Shown here: one piece after another, positions 32,645-42,600 of the stretch
Layout of the letters: each line of letters starts with the position of its first letter
Position numbering within the stretch: position 1 is the first letter of the stretch
Source: Zongyangia gallinarum
Lineage (GTDB): Bacteria > Bacillota > Clostridia > Oscillospirales > Ruminococcaceae
DNA length: 64,000 bases
NCBI GenBank assembly: GCA_904419315.1
Contig: CAJFQY010000013.1
Coordinates: 1-64,000, forward strand
Direction of reading: 5' to 3'
Translations under genes and position numbers: made by a program
The notes under the pieces: generated by a model
Told to the model about the DNA's origin: nothing
Databases searched by the model: none
What the model saw: the letters and a program-made list of their open reading frames with translations, nothing else

Positions 32645-34149
32645 TGGGCATTGATTATCTGTATCCCGAATATGAGGTGGTGCGCAATCCTTCCCGTTGC
32701 ATCGCCTGCCGTGTATGTGAGCGACAGTGTGCCAATGAGGTGCACTCTTACCGAGAAAAAGAAAATGTCATGGTGGCTGACGACAGCAAATGTGTCAACT
32801 GCCATCGGTGCGTATCCCTATGTCCCACCCACGCGCTGAAAATCGTCAAATCCGATCACACCTTTAAGATCAACGCCAACTGGACAGGTGAGGTGATCAG
32901 TGAGGTCTACCGCCAGGCGGGGAGCGGCGGCGTCCTTCTCTCTTCCATGGGGAATCCGAAAAATTACCCTGTCTATTGGGATAAAATCCTTCTCAATGCC
33001 TCCCAGGTCACCAATCCTTCTATCGACCCGCTCCGGGAGCCAATGGAAACCAGGGTTTTCTTGGGCAAAAAGCCGCAGAAGGTAGAGTGGGATCAAGAGG
33101 GCAACATCATCCCCAACCTTGCGCCTCATCTGGAATTACAGGTGCCTGTTATGTTCTCCGCCATGAGCTATGGCTCCATCAGCTATAATGCTCACGAGAG
33201 CCTAGCCCGTGCCGCCAAAGCCCTGGGTACCTATTATAATACCGGTGAAGGCGGACTTCATGAGGATTTCTATCAATACGGTCCTAACACCATCGTTCAG
33301 GTGGCCTCCGGCCGCTTCGGCGTACATAAGGATTACCTTTCGGCAGGCGCCGCCATCGAAATTAAGATGGGCCAAGGTGCTAAGCCGGGAATCGGCGGAC
33401 ACCTTCCCGGCATGAAGATCGTAGGCGACATTTCCAAAACCCGGATGATCCCCGAGGGTACGGATGCTATCTCTCCTGCGCCTCATCACGATATTTACTC
33501 CATTGAGGATCTGCGACAGTTGGTCTTCTCCCTAAAGGAGGCCACCGGCTACACCAAACCAGTGATCGTCAAAATCGCCGCAGTTCACAATGTGGCGGCT
33601 ATTGCCAGCGGTATTGCCCGCTCCGGAGCCGACATTATCGCCATCGACGGATTCCGGGGCGGAACCGGTGCTGCTCCTACCCGCATCCGTGACAATGTGG
33701 GGATTCCCATTGAGCTTGCTTTGGCCAGCGTTGACGGAAGGCTCCGTCATGAAGGCATCCGCAACAATGTCTCCCTGGTGGTGGGAGGTTCCATCCGTTC
33801 CAGCGCCGATATTGTCAAGGCCATTGCCCTAGGCGCCGACGCGGTCTATATCGGAACCAGCGCCCTGCTTGCCTTGGGCTGCCATCTGTGCCGTAGCTGC
33901 CAGCAAGGAAAATGTAACTGGGGTATTGCTACCCAGCGTCCCGATCTGGTTCGGCGGCTTAACCCAGATATTGGATCCCAACGTCTTATCAATCTGGTCA
34001 CCGCATGGAATCACGAAATTAAGGAAATCATGGGCGGCATGGGCATCAACTCCATTGAAGCGTTGCGCGGCAACCGTCTCATGCTCCGGGGTGTGGGCCT
34101 CACCGAAAAAGAGCTGTCCATCTTAGGGATTAAACACGCCGGAGAATAA
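32644..34149 (+). CDS. Glutamate synthase FMN/Fe-S subunit (GltB2-like) with N-terminal ferredoxin domain
   Basis: Central synthase domain where 2-oxoglutarate and ammonia form glutamate. The 501 residues start with two 4Fe-4S motifs (CIACRVCERQC; CVNCHRCVSLCP), followed by the FMN-binding barrel (MSAMSYGSISYNAHESLARA, KPGIGGHLPG, AIDGFRGGTGAAPTRI) and the 3Fe-4S cysteines CHLCRSCQQGKC. This is the ferredoxin-fused, archaeal-type split glutamate synthase rather than the large bacterial GltB. Ribosome site GGAGG overlaps the end of the previous gene. Confidence 0.94.
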   Translation: MGIDYLYPEYEVVRNPSRCIACRVCERQCANEVHSYREKENVMVADDSKCVNCHRCVSLCPTHALKIVKSDHTFKINANWTGEVISEVYRQAGSGGVLLSSMGNPKNYPVYWDKILLNASQVTNPSIDPLREPMETRVFLGKKPQKVEWDQEGNIIPNLAPHLELQVPVMFSAMSYGSISYNAHESLARAAKALGTYYNTGEGGLHEDFYQYGPNTIVQVASGRFGVHKDYLSAGAAIEIKMGQGAKPGIGGHLPGMKIVGDISKTRMIPEGTDAISPAPHHDIYSIEDLRQLVFSLKEATGYTKPVIVKIAAVHNVAAIASGIARSGADIIAIDGFRGGTGAAPTRIRDNVGIPIELALASVDGRLRHEGIRNNVSLVVGGSIRSSADIVKAIALGADAVYIGTSALLALGCHLCRSCQQGKCNWGIATQRPDLVRRLNPDIGSQRLINLVTAWNHEIKEIMGGMGINSIEALRGNRLMLRGVGLTEKELSILGIKHAGE

Positions 34150-34163
34150 AGGGAGGCTGCCAT

Positions 34164-34595
34164 ATGAAACGAATTTATGTGAATGAAAAATGGTGTCTTG
34201 GATGCCATCTGTGCGAATACTACTGCGCTTTCGCCAATTCTGGAGAGAGTGATATGGCGGTGGCGCTGCGGGATGTAAAGATCAATCCTCGCATCCGCAT
34301 TGAGGAGCGAAACGGCGTCAGCTTTGCTGTAGGCTGCCGCCATTGCGAGGAGCCACTTTGCGTCAAAAGCTGCATCACTGGCGCCCTATCCATCCATGAC
34401 GGTGTCATCCAGGTGGATCAGGACAAATGTGTGGGATGTTATACCTGCATTATGGCCTGCCCGTATGGCGCAGTAATGCCGTCAGATGACGGAAGCGTCA
34501 TCCAAAAGTGTGAATTATGCCTGAATAACTCCACCGGCAGCCCTGCCTGCGTCAAAGGCTGCCCTAACCAGGCCATTGTGTTTGAAGAGAGGTGA
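34164..34595 (+). CDS. Four-cluster ferredoxin-type electron carrier
   Basis: 143-residue iron-sulfur protein of the DMSO-reductase/HycB subunit type. Four Cys clusters are visible: CLGCHLCEYYC, CRHCEEPLCVKSC, CVGCYTCIMACP and CELCLNNSTGSPACVKGCP. It probably relays electrons between the flavoprotein encoded next and the synthase subunit. It lies 14 nt after the synthase gene and shortly before the oxidoreductase. Confidence 0.9.
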   Translation: MKRIYVNEKWCLGCHLCEYYCAFANSGESDMAVALRDVKINPRIRIEERNGVSFAVGCRHCEEPLCVKSCITGALSIHDGVIQVDQDKCVGCYTCIMACPYGAVMPSDDGSVIQKCELCLNNSTGSPACVKGCPNQAIVFEER

Positions 34596-34602
34596 GCAAA
34601 GC

Positions 34603-35835
34603 ATGGATATTGTCATCATTGGAAACTCTGCCGCAGCGGTGGGATGTATTGAGGGCATCCGGCAATCTGATAAAGAAAGCTCTATTACCGTGATTTCAAA
34701 AGAGCCCTATCCTACCTATTCTCGTCCGCTGATCTCCTATCTCTTGTATGGGAAAACGACAGAACAAGGGATGCTCTACCGGCCAGAAAGCTTTTATCGG
34801 GACAATCATGTCACCTTTATGGCAGGGAAAACCGTCAAAGCCATCCACAAAGACGAAAAAAATGTTTTACTGGAGGATGGGAGTCTGATAAAATATGATA
34901 AACTGTTAATTGCGACAGGTTCCACTCCCTTCATTCCTCCCATTCAGGGGCTGGATACCGTTCCCTATCAATCCACATTCCTATCTTTAGATGACGCCAA
35001 ATTCATCCAGGCTGCTGTTACGCCTGAAACCCGGGTGCTCATTATGGGCGCCGGCCTCATTGGCCTCAAATGCGCCGAAGGCATCCAACGGCTGGTGAAA
35101 AGTATTACCGTGGTGGATCTGGCTGATCGGATCTTGCCCAGTATTCTGGACGAACAGGGCTCTGATCTTGTAAAAGCCCACATTGAGGAACATGGCATTA
35201 CATTCATCCTCTCGGATAGTGTGACAAGATTTGAGGAAAACAGGGCCTATCTTTCCAGCGGTAGGGCCGTTGATTTTGACCTGCTTGTCATCGCCGTCGG
35301 CGTCCGGCCCAACGTAGAGCTTGCCAAAGATATTGGCATCCATGTCGGCCGGGGAATCCAGGTGGATGCTGACGGTCGAACCTCCCAGCCAGATATCTAC
35401 GCGGCGGGAGACTGCACCGAAAGCTTTGACATCACCAGTGGTGAGCGACGGGTTTTGGCCCTCCTTCCTGCCGCATATATGCAGGGGGAGAGCGCTGGCA
35501 TCCACATGGTAGGCGGGGAAAAGCCCTATGACAAAGCCATTCCCATGAACGCTATTGGATTCTTTGGACTGCACATGATCACAGCCGGCAGTTATGACGG
35601 GGAAAGCTATATTGAGTCCGGTACCGGCACCTACAAACGGCTTGTCACAAAAGATGGCTTGCTCAAGGGTTATATTCTCATCGGGGATGTGGCCAGAGCC
35701 GGTATTTATACCGCCATGATCCGCAATCAGGTGCCTCTAGACACCGTGGACTTTGATCTGCTCCGGGAGAAACCGCAGCTGATGGCTTTCTCCAGAAAAG
35801 ACCGGGAAGAAATGCTGGGGAGGGAACCAAAATGA
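34603..35835 (+). CDS. FAD/NAD(P)-dependent oxidoreductase of the glutamate synthase complex
   Basis: 410-residue flavoprotein with an N-terminal FAD Rossmann motif (IVIIGNSAAAVGCIEG), an NAD(P) site (VLIMGAGLIGLKCAEGI) and the FAD-binding IYAAGDCTE. It resembles NADH-dependent nitrite/rubredoxin reductase-type subunits and likely feeds electrons to the ferredoxin subunits. The ATG at 34603 follows GAGAGGTGAG. It overlaps the next gene by ATGA. Confidence 0.9.
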   Translation: MDIVIIGNSAAAVGCIEGIRQSDKESSITVISKEPYPTYSRPLISYLLYGKTTEQGMLYRPESFYRDNHVTFMAGKTVKAIHKDEKNVLLEDGSLIKYDKLLIATGSTPFIPPIQGLDTVPYQSTFLSLDDAKFIQAAVTPETRVLIMGAGLIGLKCAEGIQRLVKSITVVDLADRILPSILDEQGSDLVKAHIEEHGITFILSDSVTRFEENRAYLSSGRAVDFDLLVIAVGVRPNVELAKDIGIHVGRGIQVDADGRTSQPDIYAAGDCTESFDITSGERRVLALLPAAYMQGESAGIHMVGGEKPYDKAIPMNAIGFFGLHMITAGSYDGESYIESGTGTYKRLVTKDGLLKGYILIGDVARAGIYTAMIRNQVPLDTVDFDLLREKPQLMAFSRKDREEMLGREPK

Positions 35836-36554
35836 CGATCAACAGCCAAGGCAAACATTTTCAGACGTTAGGCGAGGAAATCAGGTCTGCGCAAGATAAA
35901 AAAATCACCATCAAAAACTGTATGGGCCAACGGTATATAGCCAGCGGCCTTTCCGGGAAGGATATTACCATTGAGGGCACTCCAGGCAATGCTTTAGGCG
36001 CTTATCTGGATGGTTCCACCATTACAGTGCACGGCAATGTCCAGGATGCCACCGGCGATACCATGAACGACGGCGCCATTTACGTGGATGGCCAGGCGGG
36101 AGACGCCACAGGCTACGCCATGCGGGGTGGAAAAATATTTATCCATGGCGATGTCGGCTACCGGGCTGGCATCCACATGAAGGAATATCAAGACAAAATC
36201 CCCGCTTTGGTGGTGGGCGGCCGGGCCGGCAGCTTTCTGGGAGAATACCAAGCTGGCGGTATTATTGTGATCCTGGGTCTCCACTGCGATGCTCAGGTAC
36301 CTGTTGGATACTTCTGCGGCACTGGCATGCATGGTGGCAAGATTTTTCTCCGTTGTAAAACCCTGCCCGCCGATCTGCCAGCCCAGGTTCAAGCGTCTCA
36401 GGCGACCCAGGACGATCTAGACGAAATCCGGCCCCTGGTTCATGAGTTTTGCACGGCCTTTGGGGAGGATGAAGACCACATTATGAAGAGCAGCTTCTTT
36501 GTGCTCACCCCTAATACCAAAAATCCCTATCAGCGGCTATATACACCCAATTAA
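35832..36554 (+). CDS. Glutamate synthase GXGXG subunit (GltB3-like)
   Basis: 240-residue right-handed beta-helix domain (GXGXG) that in bacterial GltB forms the C-terminal structural part and here is a separate protein. Repeated GGxI/GDAT-type turns are visible: GNALGAYLDGSTITVHGNVQ, DATGDTMNDGAIYVDGQAG, MRGGKIFIHGDVGYRAGIHM. It completes the three-subunit glutamate synthase with the genes at 31553 and 32644. Confidence 0.92.
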   Translation: MTINSQGKHFQTLGEEIRSAQDKKITIKNCMGQRYIASGLSGKDITIEGTPGNALGAYLDGSTITVHGNVQDATGDTMNDGAIYVDGQAGDATGYAMRGGKIFIHGDVGYRAGIHMKEYQDKIPALVVGGRAGSFLGEYQAGGIIVILGLHCDAQVPVGYFCGTGMHGGKIFLRCKTLPADLPAQVQASQATQDDLDEIRPLVHEFCTAFGEDEDHIMKSSFFVLTPNTKNPYQRLYTPN

Positions 36555-36592
36555 CCACCTCCTCTCACGGGGAGATGCAAGGAGGAATTTAC

Positions 36593-37912
36593 ATGACCCA
36601 GACCATGACCGAGGTTTTGGAGTTCATCGAAGAAAACGACGTCAAATTTATCCGTCTGGCCTTCTGCGATATTTTCGGAAAGCAAAAAAACATCTCCATT
36701 ATGCCCGCCCAACTTCCCCGCGCCTTTGAAACTGGTATTTCCTTTGACGCTTCGGTCATCCGTGGGTTTATGGATGTGGCAGAGTCCGACCTATTTCTGG
36801 TTCCGGATCCTGCCACCCTGGCCGTTCTTCCATGGCGCCCCTCCCAAGGACGGGTTGTCCGGTTCTTCTGCGACATCCGCCGGCCTGATGGCACCCCTTT
36901 TGAGGGCTCGGGGCGGGACATTCTGCGCCGGACGGTAAAAAAGGCCGCGGATATGGGATATGTCTGCAAAATCGGCTCTGAATGTGAATTTTACCTTTTC
37001 GAGCGGGATGAAGACGGCAACCCCACCATGATTCCCCATGATCATGGCACCTATTGCGACATCGCTCCCCTGGATAAGGGGGAAAATGTCCGTCGGGAAA
37101 TCTGCCTGACCTTAGAGGAAATGGGGATTCAGCCGGAAAGCTCCCACCATGAACAGGGGCCGGGGCAAAACGAAATCGATTTTCAGTATTCCCATGCCCT
37201 TGAGGCGGCGGACGATCTGGTCACCTTCCGGGCAGTGGTCAAAAATATCGCGGCGCAAAACGGGCTTTTTGCATCCTTTATGCCCAAACCCTTCCCGGAC
37301 AAGAGTGGAAATGGGCTGCATATTAACATGTCCCTTTCCCAAAATGGCCGGAATATCTTTAAAACCAATGAGGCAGGGCATTCCAAAGAAGCGGAGAGCT
37401 TTTTACAAGGGATCATGGATCGGATTCCTGAAATCACTGCTTTTCTCAATCCCCTGACCAATTCCTATGCCCGCTTTGGGGAGTTTGAGGCTCCCAGGTA
37501 CTTGACCTGGTCCCATCAAAACCGCTCCCAGCTGATCCGGGTCCCGGCGGCCACAGGTAAATACAGCCGAATCGAGCTGCGCTCTCCTGACCCCTCCTGC
37601 AACCCCTATCTCGCCTATTCCCTGCTCATTGCGGCGGGATTAGAGGGGATTGCTCAGAAGAAGAAGTTATGTGCCCCCACCAACCTGAACCTGTTCGATG
37701 TGATGAAGGAGCAGGCCAAAACCTTTGAAACGCTTCCAGGGGATCTTTGGTCCGCCTTGCAGCTTGCGAAAAATAGCAACTTTGTGGCAGAAGTCCTGCC
37801 CCAGGCTACGATTGAAAAATATATGGAACAAAAAGAGGCTGAATATCTGGGATATAAAAAGGCGCTGGATAAACACGCTTATGAACAGGATCAATATTTC
37901 CTACAGATTTAA
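36593..37912 (+). CDS. glnA: Glutamine synthetase type I
   Basis: Assimilates ammonia into glutamine for the adjacent glutamate synthase, closing the GS-GOGAT cycle. The 439-residue length is that of GSI-alpha. Visible motifs are GSECEFYLF, HHEQGPGQNEIDF, the ATP site KSGNGLHINMSLSQNGRN and APRYLTWSHQNRSQLIRVP. AAGGAGG lies 8 nt before the ATG. This is the second glutamine synthetase in the window, so the two can be used under different conditions. Confidence 0.97.
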   Translation: MTQTMTEVLEFIEENDVKFIRLAFCDIFGKQKNISIMPAQLPRAFETGISFDASVIRGFMDVAESDLFLVPDPATLAVLPWRPSQGRVVRFFCDIRRPDGTPFEGSGRDILRRTVKKAADMGYVCKIGSECEFYLFERDEDGNPTMIPHDHGTYCDIAPLDKGENVRREICLTLEEMGIQPESSHHEQGPGQNEIDFQYSHALEAADDLVTFRAVVKNIAAQNGLFASFMPKPFPDKSGNGLHINMSLSQNGRNIFKTNEAGHSKEAESFLQGIMDRIPEITAFLNPLTNSYARFGEFEAPRYLTWSHQNRSQLIRVPAATGKYSRIELRSPDPSCNPYLAYSLLIAAGLEGIAQKKKLCAPTNLNLFDVMKEQAKTFETLPGDLWSALQLAKNSNFVAEVLPQATIEKYMEQKEAEYLGYKKALDKHAYEQDQYFLQI

Positions 37913-37954
37913 GGTATTCTTATATGACACAGACTGATGAAAGGCGGTGGATCC

Positions 37955-38524
37955 ATGGAAAGTGCTCTGATTGTGACAACTGCCTGTAAGGGTACCCAGC
38001 TTCTGGCAGAGCTTCTCAAGATGAGCGGTATCACTTCCATCTCCACCGCTGCCAGTGGTGGAGATGCCAGGCGTCTGTTGCTGGAGACTAGCTTTGACCT
38101 GGTGGTCATCAATGCTCCACTGAGCGATGAATACGGCCATGAATTGGCTGTATTTGTGGCGGAGTCCAGCGGAGCAGGCGTGATTATCCTCTGCAAATCT
38201 GAGCGGGCAGACCTTGTTTCCCAGAAGGTAGAGGACGCCGGTGTTTTTGTAGTGGAAAAGCCCATCAGCCGCCAGCTTTTTTTCCAGTCCATCAAACTCA
38301 TGGCTGCTTCCCGGCGGCGTATGTTGGGACTAAAAAAAGAAAACAGTAAGCTTCGTGGAAAAATTGAAGAAATCCGTCTGGTAGACCGGGCTAAATGCCT
38401 GCTCATCCAGTATTTGGATATGACGGAGCCTGAGGCCCATCGCGCCATTGAAAAAGAGGCCATGGACCGCCGGATGACACGTAAGGAAATCGCAAAAGAA
38501 ATTGTATCCCGTTATGAAAACTAA
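37955..38524 (+). CDS. ANTAR-domain RNA-binding antiterminator with degenerate receiver domain
   Basis: 189-residue regulator. Residues 1-115 have the fold pattern of a receiver, but the acidic pair is replaced by Thr8-Thr9 and the phospho-acceptor by Asn53 (DLVVINAPL); only Lys102 of VEKPI remains. A short coiled coil (about 120-140) leads to an ANTAR domain (about 135-186: DRAKCLLIQYLDMTEPEAHR, AMDRRMTRKEIAKEIV). It should therefore act without phosphorylation, like AmiR-type pseudo-receivers, stabilising leader hairpins so that transcription continues. Last gene of the glt-glnA operon; the likely targets are the leaders at 31167-31210 and 31409-31482. Confidence 0.92.
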   Translation: MESALIVTTACKGTQLLAELLKMSGITSISTAASGGDARRLLLETSFDLVVINAPLSDEYGHELAVFVAESSGAGVIILCKSERADLVSQKVEDAGVFVVEKPISRQLFFQSIKLMAASRRRMLGLKKENSKLRGKIEEIRLVDRAKCLLIQYLDMTEPEAHRAIEKEAMDRRMTRKEIAKEIVSRYEN

Positions 38525-38561
38525 AACGGGAATGCAGCTTAGTATACAGGGGAGGATCGTT

Positions 38562-39635
38562 ATGGCGCAAAACGCATATCTTGTGTTGGAAAATGGACAG
38601 ACATTCAAGGGGAAGGCCTTTGGAGCCGTCAAGCCAGTGGTTGGGGAAACTGTCTTTACCACCGGGATGACTGGCTATCTGGAAACACTGACCGACCCCA
38701 GCTATTATGGACAGATGGTGGTACAGACCTTTCCTCTCATCGGCAATTACGGGGTCATTCCCTCCGATTTTGAGAGCAAAAGGCCCTCTTTAACCGCATA
38801 TATTGTACGCGACTGGTGTCAAGTTCCCTCTAACTTCCGCAGCGAGGGCCAACTTGACGCCTTTTTAAAAGCCTGCGGCATTCCAGGGCTTTATGGTATC
38901 GACACCCGGGAGCTGACCAAGGTCATCCGGGAACACGGTGTTATGAATGGAGAGATTGTTTATGACCTTGGTCAGTGCAATTTCCAGGCCGTGCAGGATT
39001 ACCGTGTGACCCACGCAGTGGCATCGGTTAGCTGCCAACAGGCTGAGACTTTCACTCCGGCCCACCCACAGCGCCGGGTAGTACTTTGGGACTTCGGTGC
39101 CAAGGAAAACATCCAGCGGGAACTGATCAAACGGGGCTGTGAGGTGATCCGCATGCCCTATGACGCCACTGCGGAGAATATCCTAGCGGCAAAGCCCGAT
39201 GGCATCATGCTTTCCAATGGCCCCGGCGATCCCATGGAAAACACCGGGATCATCACGCAGCTGGAAAAGCTTTGCGAGGCGAAACTTCCTACCTTCGGCA
39301 TCTGCCTAGGCCATCAGTTACTGGCGCTTTCCCAAGGAGCTAGAACCCACAAACTCCACTATGGACATCGAGGTGCCAACCAGCCAGCCAAAAACCTGCA
39401 AACCGGCCGTGTCTATATCACCAGTCAAAACCATGGGTATGCAGTAGAAAACGACTCCCTTCCCCCAAATGCTGCCCTCTCCTATGTCAATGCCAACGAC
39501 GGCACCTGCGAAGGGATTTCTTACACAGATATGCCTGCTTTCTCAGTGCAGTTTCATCCGGAGGCATCTGCCGGTCCCCTGGACACGGGATTTTTGTTCG
39601 ACGAATTTATGAAAATGATGGAAGGGGGAAGATAA
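38562..39635 (+). CDS. carA: Carbamoyl phosphate synthase small subunit
   Basis: Glutaminase subunit that delivers ammonia to CarB for carbamoyl phosphate (pyrimidines and arginine). The 357 residues contain SNGPGDPME, the nucleophile elbow GICLGHQLLAL and the catalytic His/Glu in QFHPEASAG. The ATG at 38562 follows GGGGAGG; an in-frame ATG inside the ANTAR gene is rejected. It ends two bases before carB. Confidence 0.97.
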   Translation: MAQNAYLVLENGQTFKGKAFGAVKPVVGETVFTTGMTGYLETLTDPSYYGQMVVQTFPLIGNYGVIPSDFESKRPSLTAYIVRDWCQVPSNFRSEGQLDAFLKACGIPGLYGIDTRELTKVIREHGVMNGEIVYDLGQCNFQAVQDYRVTHAVASVSCQQAETFTPAHPQRRVVLWDFGAKENIQRELIKRGCEVIRMPYDATAENILAAKPDGIMLSNGPGDPMENTGIITQLEKLCEAKLPTFGICLGHQLLALSQGARTHKLHYGHRGANQPAKNLQTGRVYITSQNHGYAVENDSLPPNAALSYVNANDGTCEGISYTDMPAFSVQFHPEASAGPLDTGFLFDEFMKMMEGGR

Positions 39636-39636
39636 T

Positions 39637-42600
39637 ATGCCGCTGAGAAAGGATATTAAAAAAGTAATGGTCATCGGCTCCGGCCCTATCGTTATCGGTC
39701 AGGCGGCGGAGTTTGACTATGCCGGCACCCAGGCCTGCCGCGCCCTAAAAGAGGATGGCTTGGAGGTGGTATTGGTCAACTCCAACCCTGCCACCATCAT
39801 GACCGACAAGGTGATGGCCGATCAGATCTATCTGGAACCGCTGACCACCGATACCATCAAACGGATCATCGAAAAGGAGCATCCAGACAGCCTATTGTCC
39901 ACCCTGGGCGGCCAGACAGGACTGACCCTCTCCATGCAGCTGGCAAAAGAGGGATTCTTGCAGTCCCACGGTGTCAAGCTTCTTGGGGCCAATCCGGAAA
40001 CCATCGATAAAGCGGAAGACCGGCAGCTATTTAAGGATACCATGGAACAGATCGGCCAGCCCGTCATCCCCTCCCAGGTGGTCAACGATGTAGATTCCGC
40101 TTTGGATTTTGCGCAAACAATCGGCTATCCCGTCATTGTCCGCCCTGCTTTTACCTTGGGAGGTAGCGGCGGCGGTATTGCAAATACGCCGGAGGAGCTT
40201 CAAGAAATCGCTGGGAATGGCCTGCGCCAGTCCCCCATCAACCAGATCCTGGTAGAAAAATGCATCGCCGGCTGGAAGGAAATTGAATTTGAAGTAATGC
40301 GGGATTCCGCCGGTAACGTAATCACCGTGTGCAGTATGGAAAACTTTGATCCAGTAGGAGTACACACTGGCGACTCCATTGTCATCGCGCCGGCGGTTAC
40401 CCTTTCCGATAAGGAATATCAGATGCTCCGCAGCGCCGCTCTTTCTATCATTGACGCCATGGGCATTGAAGGAGGATGCAACTGCCAGTTTGCGCTGCAT
40501 CCCACCAGCTTTGAATATGCCGTCATCGAGGTCAATCCTCGTGTATCCCGTTCCTCGGCGCTGGCCTCTAAAGCCACCGGCTATCCCATCGCCAAGGTGG
40601 CTGCGAAAATCGCCATCGGCTATACCCTAGATGAAATTAAAAACGCGGTGACCGGGAAAACCTACGCCTGTTTTGAGCCGGCGCTGGATTATGTAGTGGT
40701 CAAGTTCCCCAAATGGCCTTTTGACAAATTCGTCTACGCCAAGCGGACTCTAGGCACCCAGATGAAAGCCACCGGCGAAGTGATGGCTATCGCCCAGACC
40801 TTTGAGGCAGCCATCATGAAGGCGGTTCGGGGTGCTGAAATCGGCCAAGACGGCCTGCGGATGAAGAAATTCGCCGCGCTATCCACCCAAGAGGTTCGCA
40901 GGAAGCTTTATGACTGTGACGACGAGCGGCTTTTTGTCATCTTCGAGGCCCTGATGCGCGGCATCACTCCGGAAGAAATTCATAATATCACAAAGATCGA
41001 CCTATGGTTTTTATATAAGCTGAAAAACCTGGCACAGATGGAAACGTCTCTGCGCACCAAAGCTCTGGATGAGGACCTTTATCGGGAGGCCAAGCGCCTA
41101 GGTTATCCCGACAAGCGTATCGAAAGCCTCAGCGGTCGGAAGATTTCCTGTTCCCTCTTGGCCTCTTTCAAAATGGTCGATACCTGCGCCGCTGAGTTTG
41201 AGGCGCAGACCCCCTATTTTTACTCCACCTATGACGAGGCCTGCGAAGCAAAACGGTTGCTGAAGGAGAGGAAAAGCTCCAAGGAAACGGTGGTGGTGCT
41301 GGGCTCCGGTCCCATCCGTATCGGCCAAGGGATTGAATTTGACTATGCTTCTGTCCAATGTGTCTGGACCCTGAAAAAGGCAGGCTATGAGGTGGTCATC
41401 ATCAACAACAATCCAGAAACCGTCTCCACCGACTTCGATACTGCCGACCGGCTTTACTTTGAGCCTCTGACCCCAGAGGATGTGATGAACGTCATCCGCA
41501 CAGAAAATCCCATAGGCGTAGTGGTGGCCTTTGGCGGCGGCACCGCCATCAAGCTGACCAATTTCCTGGTCAGCCAGGGAGTCAATATCCTGGGTACGCC
41601 AGCCGACAGCATCGACATGGCGGAGGACCGGGAGCGCTTTGACGAGCTATTGGAACGTCTTCATATCCAGCGCCCCAAAGGAGATACGGTGATGAATACC
41701 GAGGAGGCCCTTGCCGCTGCCAATCGGCTAGGATATCCGGTGCTCATGCGCCCCTCCTATGTGCTAGGAGGACAAAACATGATCATTGCCTTCTCCGACG
41801 CGGACATTAAGGAGTATATGAAGATCATCCTCTCCCATAACATTGAAAACCCTGTCCTCATTGACAAGTACCTGATGGGTGTGGAGATTGAGGTGGACGC
41901 CATCTGTGACGGGGAGGACATCCTCATCCCCGGTATTATGGAGCACATTGAGCGAGCTGGTATCCACTCCGGCGACTCTATCGCCGTCTACCCTGCCTGG
42001 AATGTCAGCGGCAGGCTGAAAGAACAGCTCATCGACTTTACCCGCCAGCTGGCCCTTGCCATGAAAACTCAGGGACTTGTCAATATCCAATATGTCATCT
42101 ATCATAGCAAAATCTATGTCATCGAAGTTAATCCCCGGGCCTCCCGCACCGTGCCCTACATCAGCAAGGTCACGGGAGTTCCCATGGTAGAGCTCGCCAC
42201 CAGAGCCATGCTGGGTGAGCGCCTCTCCCAGATGGGCTATGGTACCGGCCTTTACAAAACACCGCCTTATGTAGCGGTCAAAGTTCCTGTCTTTTCCTTT
42301 GAGAAACTCAGCGATGTAGATACCCAGCTAGGCCCTGAAATGAAGTCCACCGGCGAAGTGTTGGGGATCGGAAAGTCCCTCAGCGAGGCTCTCTACAAAG
42401 GGCTTTGCGCGGCAGGCTACAAAATGTATAAACAGGGCGGCGTTTTCATCACAGTACGGGATTCCGACAAGGCGGAAATCGTGGATGTGGCGAAAAAATA
42501 CGCGGCTTTAGGCTTTGATCTCTATGCTACCAAAGGCACGGCGAAAGTACTGGAACGGGCAGGGATGCAGGTACAGGAAGTGAATAAAATACACGAATCC

